NCBI RefSeq assembly: GCF_900090195.1
Contig: NZ_LT607803.1
Location: 3,410,001-3,474,000 of the forward strand
From: Variovorax sp. HW608
Lineage (GTDB): Bacteria > Pseudomonadota > Gammaproteobacteria > Burkholderiales > Burkholderiaceae_C
Direction: 5' to 3'
Length of the DNA stretch: 64,000 bases
In this document: positions 37,118 to 48,065 of the stretch, in pieces
How the letters are laid out: every line of letters starts with the position of its first letter
Position numbering within the stretch: the stretch's first letter is position 1
Made by a program: the position numbers and the translations under genes
The notes under the pieces: generated by a model
Databases searched by the model: none
Seen by the model: only the letters and a program-made list of their open reading frames with translations
What the model was told of the DNA's origin: nothing

Positions 37118-38281
37118 CTAGCGGAATCCCACGCCCTTGAACAGCACCGCGAAGAGCGCGTCGACGAGGATCACGACGGTGATCGAGGTCACCACCGACG
37201 ACGTCGTGCCGCGACCGAGGCTCTCGGTGTTGGGCTTGACCTTGAGGCCGAAATAGCAGCCGATGAGCGCGATCAGCACGCCGAACACCGCCGACTTCGA
37301 CATCGCGAGCCAGAGGTTCGCCATCGGCACCGCACGCGGCAGCGCCGACATGAAGTACGACGGCGAGATGTCGAGCGCAAGGTCGGCCGCGATCATGCCG
37401 CCGAACAGCGCCGCCATCGAGGTCCACATGCTGATGAGCGGCATCGCGATCGCCAGCGCCAGCACGCGCGGCATCACGAGCCGGAAGCCGTGCGGGATGC
37501 CCATCACGCGCATCGCATCGAGCTCTTCGGTGACGCGCATCACGCCGATCTGCGCGGTGATCGCCGAGCCCGAGCGACCCGCGATCAGCACCGCCGCGAG
37601 CACCGGGCCGAGCTCGCGGATCAGCGAGAGCCCCAGGATGTTGACGATGAAGGTTTCCGCGCCGTACTGCCGCAACTGCTGGGAGGTCAGGTAGGCCAGC
37701 ACCACGCCGATCAGCAGCCCCACCAGCGCGGTGATCGGCAATGCGGTGGCGCCGAAGTGGTAGACCTGCCCCGAGAAGTCGCGCCACGGCGCGCGGTGCG
37801 GCGCGCGCAGGAGCTTGCCGACGTCCAGCGTGAGCTGGCCGATGAGGCCCAGGAAATCGCGCGCCACGAACATCATGCGCGGACCGTTGTGCGCGAAGGC
37901 CTTGAACCGGTCCGCGAGCGTCGGACCGACTTCGGCCGGCGCCACGCAGGTGTAGAGCGCGACCTGGTCCAGCACCGCCTTGTGCTGCGAGTCCATCTCG
38001 ATGCGGGCCGGCCAGGCATGGCGCCAGTGGTCCCACAGCAGTTGCGCGCCGATGTGGTCGAGCGTCTCGATGGACCGCAGGTCCCACGCACGGTCGTCGC
38101 TCGGCGGCACGACGGCCAGGTTGCTCGACAGCGCGTCCCAGGCGCGCCGCGAGGACATCGCGAGCGCGGTCCAGCGGCCGCTCGCAATGGCCCAGTGGCC
38201 GCCCTCCTGCTCGCGCTCCTCGACCCGAGGGCGATCGCTCTCGGCTTCCGGCGCGGTGGGGGGCGGGGGGTTGGCAGACAT
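37118..38281 (-). CDS. MlaE-family permease with N-terminal STAS-like domain
   Basis: The start MSANPPPPT (38281) is chosen as the first Met of a plausible protein; the frame to 38428 adds no recognisable sequence. Of 387 residues, about 30-115 resemble a STAS domain (WDLRSIETLDHIGAQLLWDHW), and the rest is the MlaE permease with GLLIGVVLAYLTSQQLRQYGAE, LIRELGPVLAAVLIAGRSGSAITAQIG and MRVTEELDAMRVMGI. In E. coli the STAS part is the separate MlaB protein; here it is fused. It is the first gene of the operon. Confidence 0.93.
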   Translation of the reverse strand: MSANPPPPTAPEAESDRPRVEEREQEGGHWAIASGRWTALAMSSRRAWDALSSNLAVVPPSDDRAWDLRSIETLDHIGAQLLWDHWRHAWPARIEMDSQHKAVLDQVALYTCVAPAEVGPTLADRFKAFAHNGPRMMFVARDFLGLIGQLTLDVGKLLRAPHRAPWRDFSGQVYHFGATALPITALVGLLIGVVLAYLTSQQLRQYGAETFIVNILGLSLIRELGPVLAAVLIAGRSGSAITAQIGVMRVTEELDAMRVMGIPHGFRLVMPRVLALAIAMPLISMWTSMAALFGGMIAADLALDISPSYFMSALPRAVPMANLWLAMSKSAVFGVLIALIGCYFGLKVKPNTESLGRGTTSSVVTSITVVILVDALFAVLFKGVGFR

Positions 38282-38451
38282 GCAGGCGGAGGGGGCGTCA
38301 GCAAACAACGAACAACGCAGCATCCTAACCGGGTGCGTCCGTGCAAACCCTCGGGACGAACGCGCACGGCGCACGGGCGCATCTCTCGGGCGTTTGCCAC
38401 AATCGGCGACCGAACCCCGGCAACTCACAACAAGCAGAGACGAGCAGCGGC

Positions 38452-40089
38452 ATGACCGACACCACCTTCGACTACATCGTCATCGGCGCGGGCACCGCCG
38501 GATCGCTCATGGCCAACCGCCTCTGCGCGGACAAGCGGATGCGCGTGCTGCTCATCGAAGCCGGCCGCAAGGACGACTACCACTGGATCCACATCCCGGT
38601 CGGCTATCTCTACTGCATCGGCAACCCGCGCACCGACTGGCTCTACAACACCGAGCCGGACGCGGGCCTCAATGGCCGCATCTTGCGCTATCCGCGCGGC
38701 AAGACGCTCGGCGGCTCGTCGAGCATCAACGGAATGATCTACATGCGCGGCCAGTCGCGCGACTACGACCAGTGGGCGGGCCTCACCGGCGACGACGAAT
38801 GGCGCTGGGCGAACGTGCTGCCCGCCTTCAAGAAGCACGAGGACTATTACCTCGGCGCGGATGAAGTTCACGGCGCCGGCGGCGAATGGCGCGTCGAGAA
38901 GCAGCGGCTGCGCTGGGACATCCTCGACGCCTTCGCCGAAGCGGCGGTGCAGGCCGGCGTGCCGCGCAGCTCCGACTTCAACCGCGGCAGCAACGAGGGC
39001 GTGGGCTATTTCCAGGTCAACCAGAAGGACGGCTGGCGCTGGAACACCGCCAAGGCCTTCCTGCGGCCGACCTGCTATGGGCGCCCGAACTTCGAGCTCT
39101 GGACCGGCGCCCAGGTGTCGCGCCTGATCTTCGACACCCATGCGGACGGCAGCCACCGCTGCACCGGCGTGCAGGTGTGGGACGGGCACGAGATGGTGAT
39201 CGCGCACGCCACGCGCGAGACCATCCTCTGCGCCGGCAGCATCGGCTCGCCGCAGATCCTGCAGCTCTCGGGAGTGGGTCCGGCGGATCTGCTGCGCCAG
39301 CACGGCATCGACGTCGTGCGCGATGCACCGGGGGTCGGCGCGAATCTGCAGGACCATCTCCAGATACGCGCGGTCTACAAGATCAGGGATGCGCCGACGC
39401 TCAACGTGCTGGCGTCATCGCTCTACGGCAAGGCGAAGATCGGGCTGGAATACGTGCTCCGGCGCACCGGACCGATGAGCATGGCGCCCTCGCAGCTCGG
39501 CGCGTTCACGCGCAGCTCGCCGGCCTACGAGTGGCCGAACCTCGAATACCACGTGCAGCCGCTCTCGCTCGACGCCTTCGGCGAGCCGCTGCACAGCTTT
39601 CCGGCCTTCACCGCGAGCGTCTGCAACCTGAACCCGACGAGCCGGGGCACGGTGCGCATCAAGAGCCCGCGCTTCGAGGATGCGCCCGCGATCGCGCCCA
39701 ACTACCTCAGCACCGACGAGGACCGCAAGGTGGCGGCCGATTCGCTGCGCGTCACGCGCCGCATCGCATCGCAGCCGGCGCTCGCGCGGTACAGCCCCGA
39801 GGAATGGAAGCCGGGCCCGCAGTACCAGAGCGACGAAGAACTCGCGCGCCTCGCGGGGGACATCGCGACCACCATCTTCCACCCCGTCGGCACCACGAAG
39901 ATGGGCAGAGACGATGATCCGATGGCGGTGCTCGATCCGCGCCTGCGCGTGCGCGGCATCGGCGGGCTGCGCGTGGTCGATGCCGGCGCAATGCCCACGA
40001 TCACCAGCGGCAACACCAACAGCCCGACGCTGATGATGGCGGAGAAGGCGGCCGCATGGGTCCTCGAAACCACTGCTGAGCGGGTTTGA
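38452..40089 (+). CDS. GMC-family FAD oxidoreductase (choline-dehydrogenase-like)
   Basis: The start MTDTTFDYIVIGAGTAG (38452) puts the FAD-binding GAGTAGS motif at residues 12-18. The 545-residue enzyme has GMC signatures GKTLGGSSSINGMIYMRG and ILCAGSIGSPQILQLSGVGP, and near the end the catalytic His in FHPVGTTKMG and the Asn in SGNTNSPTLMMAEKAA. It oxidises an alcohol; the substrate is not clear. It is divergent from the MlaE-like gene and is followed by a terminator. Confidence 0.95.
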   Translation: MTDTTFDYIVIGAGTAGSLMANRLCADKRMRVLLIEAGRKDDYHWIHIPVGYLYCIGNPRTDWLYNTEPDAGLNGRILRYPRGKTLGGSSSINGMIYMRGQSRDYDQWAGLTGDDEWRWANVLPAFKKHEDYYLGADEVHGAGGEWRVEKQRLRWDILDAFAEAAVQAGVPRSSDFNRGSNEGVGYFQVNQKDGWRWNTAKAFLRPTCYGRPNFELWTGAQVSRLIFDTHADGSHRCTGVQVWDGHEMVIAHATRETILCAGSIGSPQILQLSGVGPADLLRQHGIDVVRDAPGVGANLQDHLQIRAVYKIRDAPTLNVLASSLYGKAKIGLEYVLRRTGPMSMAPSQLGAFTRSSPAYEWPNLEYHVQPLSLDAFGEPLHSFPAFTASVCNLNPTSRGTVRIKSPRFEDAPAIAPNYLSTDEDRKVAADSLRVTRRIASQPALARYSPEEWKPGPQYQSDEELARLAGDIATTIFHPVGTTKMGRDDDPMAVLDPRLRVRGIGGLRVVDAGAMPTITSGNTNSPTLMMAEKAAAWVLETTAERV

Positions 40090-40285
40090 GGGCAGTTGCG
40101 TTGCCGGTTGTTGCAGATTGGGGCCGATTGGCGGGTAATCCCCGATGCACTGCGGCGGTGCGCCGAATAAAGTCCCCCCACTCGCAAACGGGCCTGCCCG
40201 CTGCGCGGGGGACCGAGGAGACAAACCTTCGAAGAACCAGAACACTAGACACAAGGCATCCGCACGAGATGCTGTTTTTTTGATC

Positions 40286-40318
40286 AAGGCGCCGCTGGTC
40301 GGCGCCTTTTCTTTTTTT
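40286..40318 (+). terminator. Terminator after the GMC oxidoreductase gene
   Basis: Stem AAGGCGCC (40286-40293) with GGCGCCTT (40301-40308), followed by TTCTTTTTTT. The 196 bases between the stop codon and this hairpin contain no ORF or clear signal. Confidence 0.88.
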
Positions 40319-40350
40319 GGCCCGCCGGTCGGGAGCTCCTGCCGGCCATG

Positions 40351-40380
40351 GGTTTGCAGCTACAAAATCAATAGCAAACC
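40351..40380. repeat. 30-bp palindromic element upstream of the TSUP gene
   Basis: GGTTTGC (40351-40357) and GCAAACC (40374-40380) are exact inverted arms, and the inner part reads GCTACAAAATCAATAGC, which can extend the stem. Short GCTA-N-TAGC elements of this kind recur between genes in Comamonadaceae as far as I recall (not checked). It is 21 bases before the TSUP start. Confidence 0.55.
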
Positions 40381-40401
40381 GCGCTGCGACAATCTCCGCC
40401 A

Positions 40402-41160
40402 ATGGAAATCGTCGTGCTGACCCTGGCCTCGCTGTTCGCGGGATTCGTAGATTCGATCGTGGGGGGAGGCGGACTGATTCTGGTGCCGGCGCTCTTCAGC
40501 GTGCTGCCCGGCGTGGCCCCGGCAACCTTGCTGGGCACCAACAAGAGCGCCTCGGTCTGGGGCACGGCGGCGGCCACCGCGCAGTTCCACTACCGCGTCG
40601 GCCTGCGCTGGCGCACGCTGATGCCGGCGGCGGCCTTGGCATTCTTCGGTTCGCTGATGGGCGCCTGGGCCGTGACGGCGGTGCCGGGCGATTTCCTGCG
40701 CAAGCTGCTGCCGGTGATCCTCGTGCTGCTGCTGCTCTACACCCTCGCGCGCAAGGACATGGGCAAGCATCACGAGCCGCGCTTCCACGGCCGCGCCGAA
40801 CTCGCCGCGACCGCAGCGATCGGTTTCGCGCTCGGCGTCTACGACGGCTTCTTCGGGCCGGGCACGGGCAGCTTCTTCGTGTTCCTGTTCGTCCGCTGGC
40901 TGGGCTACGACTTCCTCAACGCCGCCGCGTCGGCCAAGCTCCTCAACGTCATGACCAACCTGGGCGCGCTGCTGCTGCTCGGGCTCAAGGGCCACGTGCT
41001 GTGGCACTACGGGCTGGTGATGGCGGTGGCGAACGTCGCGGGCGGCGTGATCGGCGCCCGCGTGGCGATCCGTCACGGCGCGGGCTTCGTGCGCACGGTG
41101 TTCATCTTCGTGGTGAGCGCGCTGATCCTGAAGACCGCCTACGACGCCTTCCTGCGCTGA
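40402..41160 (+). CDS. TSUP-family membrane permease (TauE/SafE)
   Basis: A 252-residue protein with about eight membrane segments. The two family repeats are visible: AGFVDSIVGGGGLILVPAL at the N-terminus and LGVYDGFFGPGTGSFFVFLFV in the middle, with GTNKSASVWGTAAAT and KLLNVMTNLGALLLL. TSUP proteins move sulfite, sulfonates or related anions. The substrate cannot be told here. It is convergent with mrdA. Confidence 0.93.
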   Translation: MEIVVLTLASLFAGFVDSIVGGGGLILVPALFSVLPGVAPATLLGTNKSASVWGTAAATAQFHYRVGLRWRTLMPAAALAFFGSLMGAWAVTAVPGDFLRKLLPVILVLLLLYTLARKDMGKHHEPRFHGRAELAATAAIGFALGVYDGFFGPGTGSFFVFLFVRWLGYDFLNAAASAKLLNVMTNLGALLLLGLKGHVLWHYGLVMAVANVAGGVIGARVAIRHGAGFVRTVFIFVVSALILKTAYDAFLR

Positions 41161-41247
41161 AGCCGGCGCATGAGCCGCCGGGCCGCCCCAAGGCGAATAC
41201 CGGAGCGCTGCTGCGCGGAGGTACTCCAATGAGCCGGCGGCGCCGCA

Positions 41248-43224
41248 TCAGGGGGCGGCCGATGCAGCGGCCTGGGTGCCCGGCGGCGGCCACGCGACCT
41301 CGCTCGCGACGCGCGGCTTGCCGATCGGCGCGGCGGCCTTGCCCTGCTGGATGGCGGCCATGTCGGCCTCGCTCGGGTACTGGTTCAGCAGCCAGTAGTC
41401 GAACACGCGGCGCGCGATCGGCGCGGCGGCGCCGGCACCCCAGCCCGCGTTCTCGACGATGAGCGCCACGGCGATCTTCGGATCGTTGGCCGGCGCGAAG
41501 GCCGTGAAGAGCGCGTGGTCGCGCTGATGCTCCTCGAGCGCCTTGGCGTTGTACTTGGTGTTCGCCGCCATGCCCACCGCCTGCGCGGTGCCGGTCTTGC
41601 CGGCCGCCTGGTAGCCCGCGCCGACGAAGACGCCGCGCGCGGTGCCGGCATTGACCACCGCGACCAGGCCATCGCGGACCACGCCGATGTTCGCTGCCGG
41701 GATGTTGAGGTTCTGCGCCGGCGCCTGCTCGATCGGCTTCACGACGCCGGTCACGGTGTCGCGGATCGCGAGGCCCAGGTGGGGCTTGAGCTTGATGCCG
41801 CCATTGGCCACGATCGAGGTCGCGTGCGCGAGCTGCAGCATCGTGAAGGCGTTGTAGCCCTGGCCGATGCCGAGCGAGATGGTCTCCCCCGCATACCACT
41901 TCTTCTGCTCGGGGCGCTTGTAGGTGTTGCGCTTCCACTCGGTGCTCGGCAGCACGCCGCGCACTTCGCCGCCGATGTCGATGCCGGTGATCTGGCCGAA
42001 GCCCAGCGGCTTCATCGAGTCGTGGATCAGGTCCACGCCCATCTCGTTGGCCAGCGAGTAGAAGTAGATGTTGCTCGACAGCTGGATCGCGCGCCGCATG
42101 TCCACGCCGCCGATGTTGCCCTCGGGGCTGCCGAAGCGGTGGCCGCCGAAATTGAAGTAGCCCGGGTCGTTGACCACCACGTTGGGCGCGCGCTTGCCGG
42201 TCTGCAGCGCGGCCAGCGCCATGAAGGGCTTGTAGGTCGAGCCCGGCGGATAGGTGCCGCGCAGCGCCCGGTTGAGCAGCGGCTTGTTGATCGACTCGCT
42301 GAGCTCTTTCCAGTTCTCGCTGTCGATGCCCTCGACGAAGAGGTTCGGATCGAAGGTCGGCTTGCTCACGAAGGCCAGGATCTCGCCGGTCTTGGGATCG
42401 ATCGCGACCAGTGCGCCGCGCCGCTCGCCGAACATGTCCTCGACCATCTTCTGCAGCTTGATGTCGATCGAGAGCATGACGGTGTTGCCCGGCGTCGCCG
42501 GATGCGCCGCCAGCCGGCGCACCGCGCGGCCGCCGGCGGAGGTTTCCATCTGCTCGACGCCGGTCAGGCCGTGCAGGGTCTTCTCGTAGCTCTGCTCGAT
42601 GCCGAGCTTGCCGATGTACTCGGTGCCCTTGTAGTTGGCGAGGTCCTCGTCTTCCCAGTCTTCCATGGCCGCCTTTTCGGCCTGGTTGATGCGCCCGATG
42701 TAGCCCAGCACATGGCTCGCGAGCTCGCCGTTCGGGTAGTTGCGGAACAGCCGCGCCTTGATCTCCACGCCCGGGAAGCGATAGCGCTGCGCGGCGAACC
42801 GGGCGACCTCCTCGTCGCTCAGGCGGGTGCGGATGGGCACCGAGTCGAAGCTGCGCGAATCCTCGCGCAGCCGCTTGAAGCGCCGGCGGTCGCGCGGCGA
42901 GATCTCCAGCACCGCCGACAGGCTGTCGATCGTTTCCTCGAGATCCCCGGCCTTCGATGGCGTGATCTCCAGCGTGTAGGCCGAGTAGTTGGAGGCCAGC
43001 ACGATCCCGTTGCGATCGACGATCAGGCCCCGGTTCGGCACCACCGGCACGATCGCCGTGCGATTGCTCTCCGCCTGCTCGGCCAGGTCCTCGTGCCGCA
43101 CCACCTGCAGGTAGACGAGCCGCGACGCCAGCAGCCCGAAGCACACCAGCACGACCAGCGCGATCACGACCACCCGGCGCTTGAAGCGCGACAGGTCGGC
43201 AGCGACGTTACGGATCTCGGTCAT
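41248..43224 (-). CDS. mrdA: Penicillin-binding protein 2 (cell elongation transpeptidase)
   Basis: A 658-residue peptidoglycan DD-transpeptidase. One membrane segment (about 18-38) is followed by the non-catalytic pedestal domain and the transpeptidase domain with STYK (Ser329, Lys332), SSN in IQLSSNIYFYSL and KTGT in AAGKTGTAQ. A Pro/Ala-rich tail of about 30 residues ends the protein. It belongs to the elongasome with MreB, MreC and MreD, encoded just upstream. The usual partner rodA (mrdB) does not follow; a convergent TSUP gene is there instead. Confidence 0.95.
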   Translation of the reverse strand: MTEIRNVAADLSRFKRRVVVIALVVLVCFGLLASRLVYLQVVRHEDLAEQAESNRTAIVPVVPNRGLIVDRNGIVLASNYSAYTLEITPSKAGDLEETIDSLSAVLEISPRDRRRFKRLREDSRSFDSVPIRTRLSDEEVARFAAQRYRFPGVEIKARLFRNYPNGELASHVLGYIGRINQAEKAAMEDWEDEDLANYKGTEYIGKLGIEQSYEKTLHGLTGVEQMETSAGGRAVRRLAAHPATPGNTVMLSIDIKLQKMVEDMFGERRGALVAIDPKTGEILAFVSKPTFDPNLFVEGIDSENWKELSESINKPLLNRALRGTYPPGSTYKPFMALAALQTGKRAPNVVVNDPGYFNFGGHRFGSPEGNIGGVDMRRAIQLSSNIYFYSLANEMGVDLIHDSMKPLGFGQITGIDIGGEVRGVLPSTEWKRNTYKRPEQKKWYAGETISLGIGQGYNAFTMLQLAHATSIVANGGIKLKPHLGLAIRDTVTGVVKPIEQAPAQNLNIPAANIGVVRDGLVAVVNAGTARGVFVGAGYQAAGKTGTAQAVGMAANTKYNAKALEEHQRDHALFTAFAPANDPKIAVALIVENAGWGAGAAAPIARRVFDYWLLNQYPSEADMAAIQQGKAAAPIGKPRVASEVAWPPPGTQAAASAAP

Positions 43225-43297
43225 GGAAGCTCAGCTTAGCGGGACGAACATCGAAAGCAAATACTCACCAGCAACTCCATCGGCTGGGCGAGCAACA

Positions 43298-43819
43298 TCA
43301 GAGTGGCCGGTTGGCGTCAGGTTCCGGCGCCCGACGCTGCGGTGCCAACAACAGCACGCTGACCAGCGGCCACAACGCGGCCTCGATCACCGGCGCGATG
43401 AGCAGCGTCCAGCCCGGAAACACCCCGCCGCCGATCATGCGGATCGCCAGCTCGATCAGGTGCGACACGGCGAACAGCGGCAGCACCTGCAGCGCCTGCG
43501 AGGCCACCGAAAACCACAGCAGCCGCCGGTGGATCATGATCGCGAAGAAGCCGAGCGTCGTATAGGACAGCGCATGCTGCCCCAGCATCGAGGCCTGGTG
43601 CACATCCATCAGCAGCCCGAAGACGAAGGCGGCGCCGATGCCGATCCGCGCGGGCTGGTGCACGCTCCAGAACACGATCACCAGCGCCAGAAGATCCGGC
43701 GTCCACGCGGCCCGGCCGATCGGCACCATGTTGATCAACAGGGCGACGATCAGGCTGGCCCACATGAACAGCGGGCTGACGGGCAACAGGAGCTGCTGCT
43801 GGCCGGGACGCATGATCAT
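43298..43819 (-). CDS. mreD: Rod shape-determining protein MreD
   Basis: A 173-residue membrane protein with about five hydrophobic segments, ending in the conserved P-G-W-x-L-L region and an Arg-rich tail. LLALVIVFWSVHQPARIGIGAAFVFGLLMDVHQASMLGQHAL is typical for MreD. The start overlaps the mreC stop by four bases. Confidence 0.92.
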   Translation of the reverse strand: MIMRPGQQQLLLPVSPLFMWASLIVALLINMVPIGRAAWTPDLLALVIVFWSVHQPARIGIGAAFVFGLLMDVHQASMLGQHALSYTTLGFFAIMIHRRLLWFSVASQALQVLPLFAVSHLIELAIRMIGGGVFPGWTLLIAPVIEAALWPLVSVLLLAPQRRAPEPDANRPL

Positions 43820-44838
43820 GGCGTGCGCTTCTCCTTCTTGTCGGTCTTGTCGGTCTTTGCGCCGGCCTTGTCGGACTTGTCGGATTTATCTGCCTTGTCC
43901 GCCTTGGCGCCGGCCTTGTCGCTCTTCTTCTTGGCCGGGGTGCCCGCTGCCGGCGCCGCCGGAGCGGGCTTGGGCACCGGCGGCGTGCCGGTCGGCGCCA
44001 GCACCAGCACGTAGCGCGCCGAGTCCACATGACCCATCGGCGTCAGGTGGATGCGGGCGAAGGCGGAATCGGCACGGCGTTCGATGCGATCGATCTTCGC
44101 GACCGGCAGCCCGGGCGGATAGACGCCGTCGACCCCGCTCGTCGTCAACAGGTCACCCTCCTGCACATCCGAGTTGGCACCCATGAAACGCAGTTCGAGC
44201 CCGCCGCCGTGGGCGCTGGCGTCGCCGAAGGCCACGCTGCGCGCACCGGTGCGCGTGTTCTGCACGGGGATGGCGAGATCGCGATCGATCACGAGCGTGA
44301 TCTCGCTCGTGAAAGGTTGCACCTGCGTGACCTGCCCGAGCACGCCGTTCTCGTCGATCACCGGCGAGCCCGCCGCGATGCCGTGCGTCAGCCCCTGGTC
44401 GATCACGACCTTGCGGGTGTACGGATCGGAGGTGTCGTAGAGCACCTCGGCCACCCGGCCCGGCGTCTGCGTGACCTGGCGCAACTCGAGCATCGAGCGC
44501 AGGCGCGCGTTTTCCTGCGCCAGCAGGTCGGCCTGGCTGGCGCGCTCCGATTGCAATGCCAGGGCCTTGCGCGCCTCGGCCTCCTTGGCCTGCGCGTCCT
44601 GCAGGTCTTCGAGATAGCGGCTGCCGCCCACCACGAGCTGCACGGGTTTCAGCGCCAGCCACTGGATCGGGTAGAGCACCGCGCCGACTGCCGTACGGAC
44701 CGGCTGCACGATGTTGAAGCGCGCATCGGCCACCATAAGGAACAGCGCGAGCGCGCTGAAGAAGATCAGCTTGCTGAGCGCCGAGGGCCCCTGGTTGAAC
44801 AGAGGTGGCGCGGTGCGATCGAGCGTGCCGAGCGGCAT
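43816..44838 (-). CDS. mreC: Rod shape-determining protein MreC with Lys/Asp-rich tail
   Basis: A 340-residue periplasmic elongasome scaffold. It has one membrane helix (about 22-40), a coiled-coil (about 75-120, LEDLQDAQAKEAEARKAL), and the beta domain with VIDQGLTHGIAAGSPVIDENGVLGQV and GVDGVYPPGLPVAKI. The last about 60 residues are a low-complexity tail with repeated K-A-D, K-S-D and K-T-D units. The tail's repetitive code is visible as GTCGGACTTGTCGG-like units on the plus strand near 43830-43920. mreC follows mreB after a terminator-like hairpin. Confidence 0.94.
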   Translation of the reverse strand: MPLGTLDRTAPPLFNQGPSALSKLIFFSALALFLMVADARFNIVQPVRTAVGAVLYPIQWLALKPVQLVVGGSRYLEDLQDAQAKEAEARKALALQSERASQADLLAQENARLRSMLELRQVTQTPGRVAEVLYDTSDPYTRKVVIDQGLTHGIAAGSPVIDENGVLGQVTQVQPFTSEITLVIDRDLAIPVQNTRTGARSVAFGDASAHGGGLELRFMGANSDVQEGDLLTTSGVDGVYPPGLPVAKIDRIERRADSAFARIHLTPMGHVDSARYVLVLAPTGTPPVPKPAPAAPAAGTPAKKKSDKAGAKADKADKSDKSDKAGAKTDKTDKKEKRTP

Positions 44839-44857
44839 GGCGGAGGGACTTTAAATT

Positions 44858-44890
44858 GAAAAAGCCGGCCCTGCGCAAACGCGGGCCGGC
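44858..44890 (-). terminator. Terminator or attenuator between mreB and mreC
   Basis: Stem GCCGGCCC (44864-44871) with GGGCCGGC (44883-44890); on the minus strand it is followed by TTTTTCAATTT. It lies 19 bases after the mreB stop and 20 before the mreC start, so it should make mreB more abundant than mreCD. Confidence 0.8.
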
Positions 44891-44909
44891 CATTTGCGCA
44901 TCAGGCGCA

Positions 44910-46480
<1,571 letters not shown>

Positions 46481-46483
46481 GCG

Positions 46484-46560
46484 CCGCGACGGGCCGCCCC
46501 GAGCAAGCTCGCGCCCCCTCGGGGGGCAGCGAGGACACGAAGTGCCGAGAGTGGGGGCTG
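46484..46560 (+). repeat. REP-like GC-rich element between gatC and gatA
   Basis: The 82-base spacer reads CGGGCCGCCCCGAGCAAGCTCG, then CGCCCCCTCGGGGGGCAGCG and GAGGACACGAAGTGCCGAGAG. Two nested hairpins are visible: CGAGCAAGCTCG and CCCCCTCGGGGGG. A related GGGCCGCCCCAAGG-type stretch occurs after the TSUP gene near 41180. Its position inside an operon and its palindromes suggest a dispersed extragenic repeat (inference). Confidence 0.5.
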
Positions 46561-46562
46561 AA

Positions 46563-48050
46563 ATGAGCGTCGCAATCCATCAGATGGGCGTGACCGAGCT
46601 CGCCAAGGCGCTGCAGGGGCGCAAGGTGTCGGCGGTCGAGGCAGCGCGGCACCAGCTCGACCGCATCGGCCAGCACAAGGACCTCGGCGCCTTCGTGGCC
46701 GTCGACGAAGAACTCACGCTCGCGCAGGCCCGCGCCGCCGACCAGAAGCTCGCCGCCGGCAATGCCGGCGCGCTCACCGGCGTGCCGATTGCCCACAAGG
46801 ACATCTTCGTGACCACCGGCCTGCCGACCAGCGCGGGTTCGCAGATCCTGGCCGGCTATCGCTCGCCCTTCGACGCCACCGTGGTGCGGCGTCTCGCCGA
46901 AGCCGGCGCGGTGACGCTCGGCAAGCTCAGCTGCGACGAATTCGCGATGGGCTCGTCCAACGAGAACGTCGCGGTGCCCGCGGTCGGCTTCGACAAGGCG
47001 GTGCCGGTGCGCAATCCCTGGGACCCAGGCCGCATCCCCGGCGGCTCGTCGGGCGGCAGCGCGGCGGCCGTGGCGGCACGCCTCGCGCCCGCCGCCACCG
47101 GCACCGACACGGGCGGCTCGATCCGCCAGCCGGCCTCGTTCTGCGGCGTGACCGGCATCAAGCCGACCTACGGCCGCGCCTCGCGCTATGGCATGGTCGC
47201 CTTCGCGTCGAGCCTCGACCAGGCCGGCCCGATGGCCCGCTCGGCCGAAGACTGCGCCCTGCTGCTGTCCGCCATGTGCGGCCCGGACCCGGACCGCGAC
47301 TCGACCTCGCTCGACCGCCCGGCCGAGGACTTCTCGCGCCGCCTCGGCGATTCGCTCGAAGGCCTGCGCATCGGCGTGCCGAAGGAATTCCTCGGCGACG
47401 GCGTGGCGCCCGGCGTGCGCGCCGTGGTCGAGGCCGCGCTCGCCGAATACGAAAAGCTCGGTGCCCGCCGCGTCGAGATCACGCTGCCGCGCACCGAGCT
47501 GTCGATCCCGGTCTACTACATCATTGCGGCGGCCGAGGCATCGAGCAACCTGAGCCGCTTCGACGGCGTCAAGTTCGGCCATCGCGCCAAGGACTATCGC
47601 GACCTCGCCGACATGTACGCCAGGACGCGCGAGGAGGGCTTCGGCGACGAGGTCAAGCGCCGCATCATGATCGGCACCTACGTGCTGTCGCACGGCTATT
47701 ACGACGCCTACTACCTGCAGGCGCAAAAGGTGCGCCGCATGATCGCGGACGACTTCCAGCAGGCCTTCGAGCAATGCGACCTGATCGCCGGCCCGGCCGT
47801 GCCGACGGTCGCATGGAAGCTCGGCGAGCACGGCGGCGACCCGGTGGCCGACTACCTGGCCGACATCTTCACGCTGCCGGGTTCGCTCGCGGGCCTGCCC
47901 GGCATGAGCATCCCGGCCGGCTTCGACAGCGGCATGCCGGTCGGCCTGCAGTTGCTCGGCAACTACTGTGAGGAATCGCGACTACTCAACGCGGCGCACC
48001 GCTTCCAGCAAGCCACCGACTGGCACCAGCGCGCGCCTGTCGGCTTTTGA
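46563..48050 (+). CDS. gatA: Asp-tRNA(Asn)/Glu-tRNA(Gln) amidotransferase subunit A
   Basis: The start [17 protein letters not shown] (46563) is chosen over a GTG at 46542 that lies in the repeat. The 495-residue amidase releases ammonia from glutamine or asparagine. The catalytic Lys is in [11 protein letters not shown], the Ser pair in [12 protein letters not shown] and the nucleophile Ser in [13 protein letters not shown]. Ammonia passes to GatB. Confidence 0.97.
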   Translation: MSVAIHQMGVTELAKALQGRKVSAVEAARHQLDRIGQHKDLGAFVAVDEELTLAQARAADQKLAAGNAGALTGVPIAHKDIFVTTGLPTSAGSQILAGYRSPFDATVVRRLAEAGAVTLGKLSCDEFAMGSSNENVAVPAVGFDKAVPVRNPWDPGRIPGGSSGGSAAAVAARLAPAATGTDTGGSIRQPASFCGVTGIKPTYGRASRYGMVAFASSLDQAGPMARSAEDCALLLSAMCGPDPDRDSTSLDRPAEDFSRRLGDSLEGLRIGVPKEFLGDGVAPGVRAVVEAALAEYEKLGARRVEITLPRTELSIPVYYIIAAAEASSNLSRFDGVKFGHRAKDYRDLADMYARTREEGFGDEVKRRIMIGTYVLSHGYYDAYYLQAQKVRRMIADDFQQAFEQCDLIAGPAVPTVAWKLGEHGGDPVADYLADIFTLPGSLAGLPGMSIPAGFDSGMPVGLQLLGNYCEESRLLNAAHRFQQATDWHQRAPVGF

Positions 48051-48065
48051 TGGCGAAGAACTGAC

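Noticed and set aside
34614..38281. Toluene-tolerance (Ttg2) drug efflux
   Set aside because: The MCE, MlaE and MlaF-like set is better explained as lipid transport; no RND or MFS pump is present.
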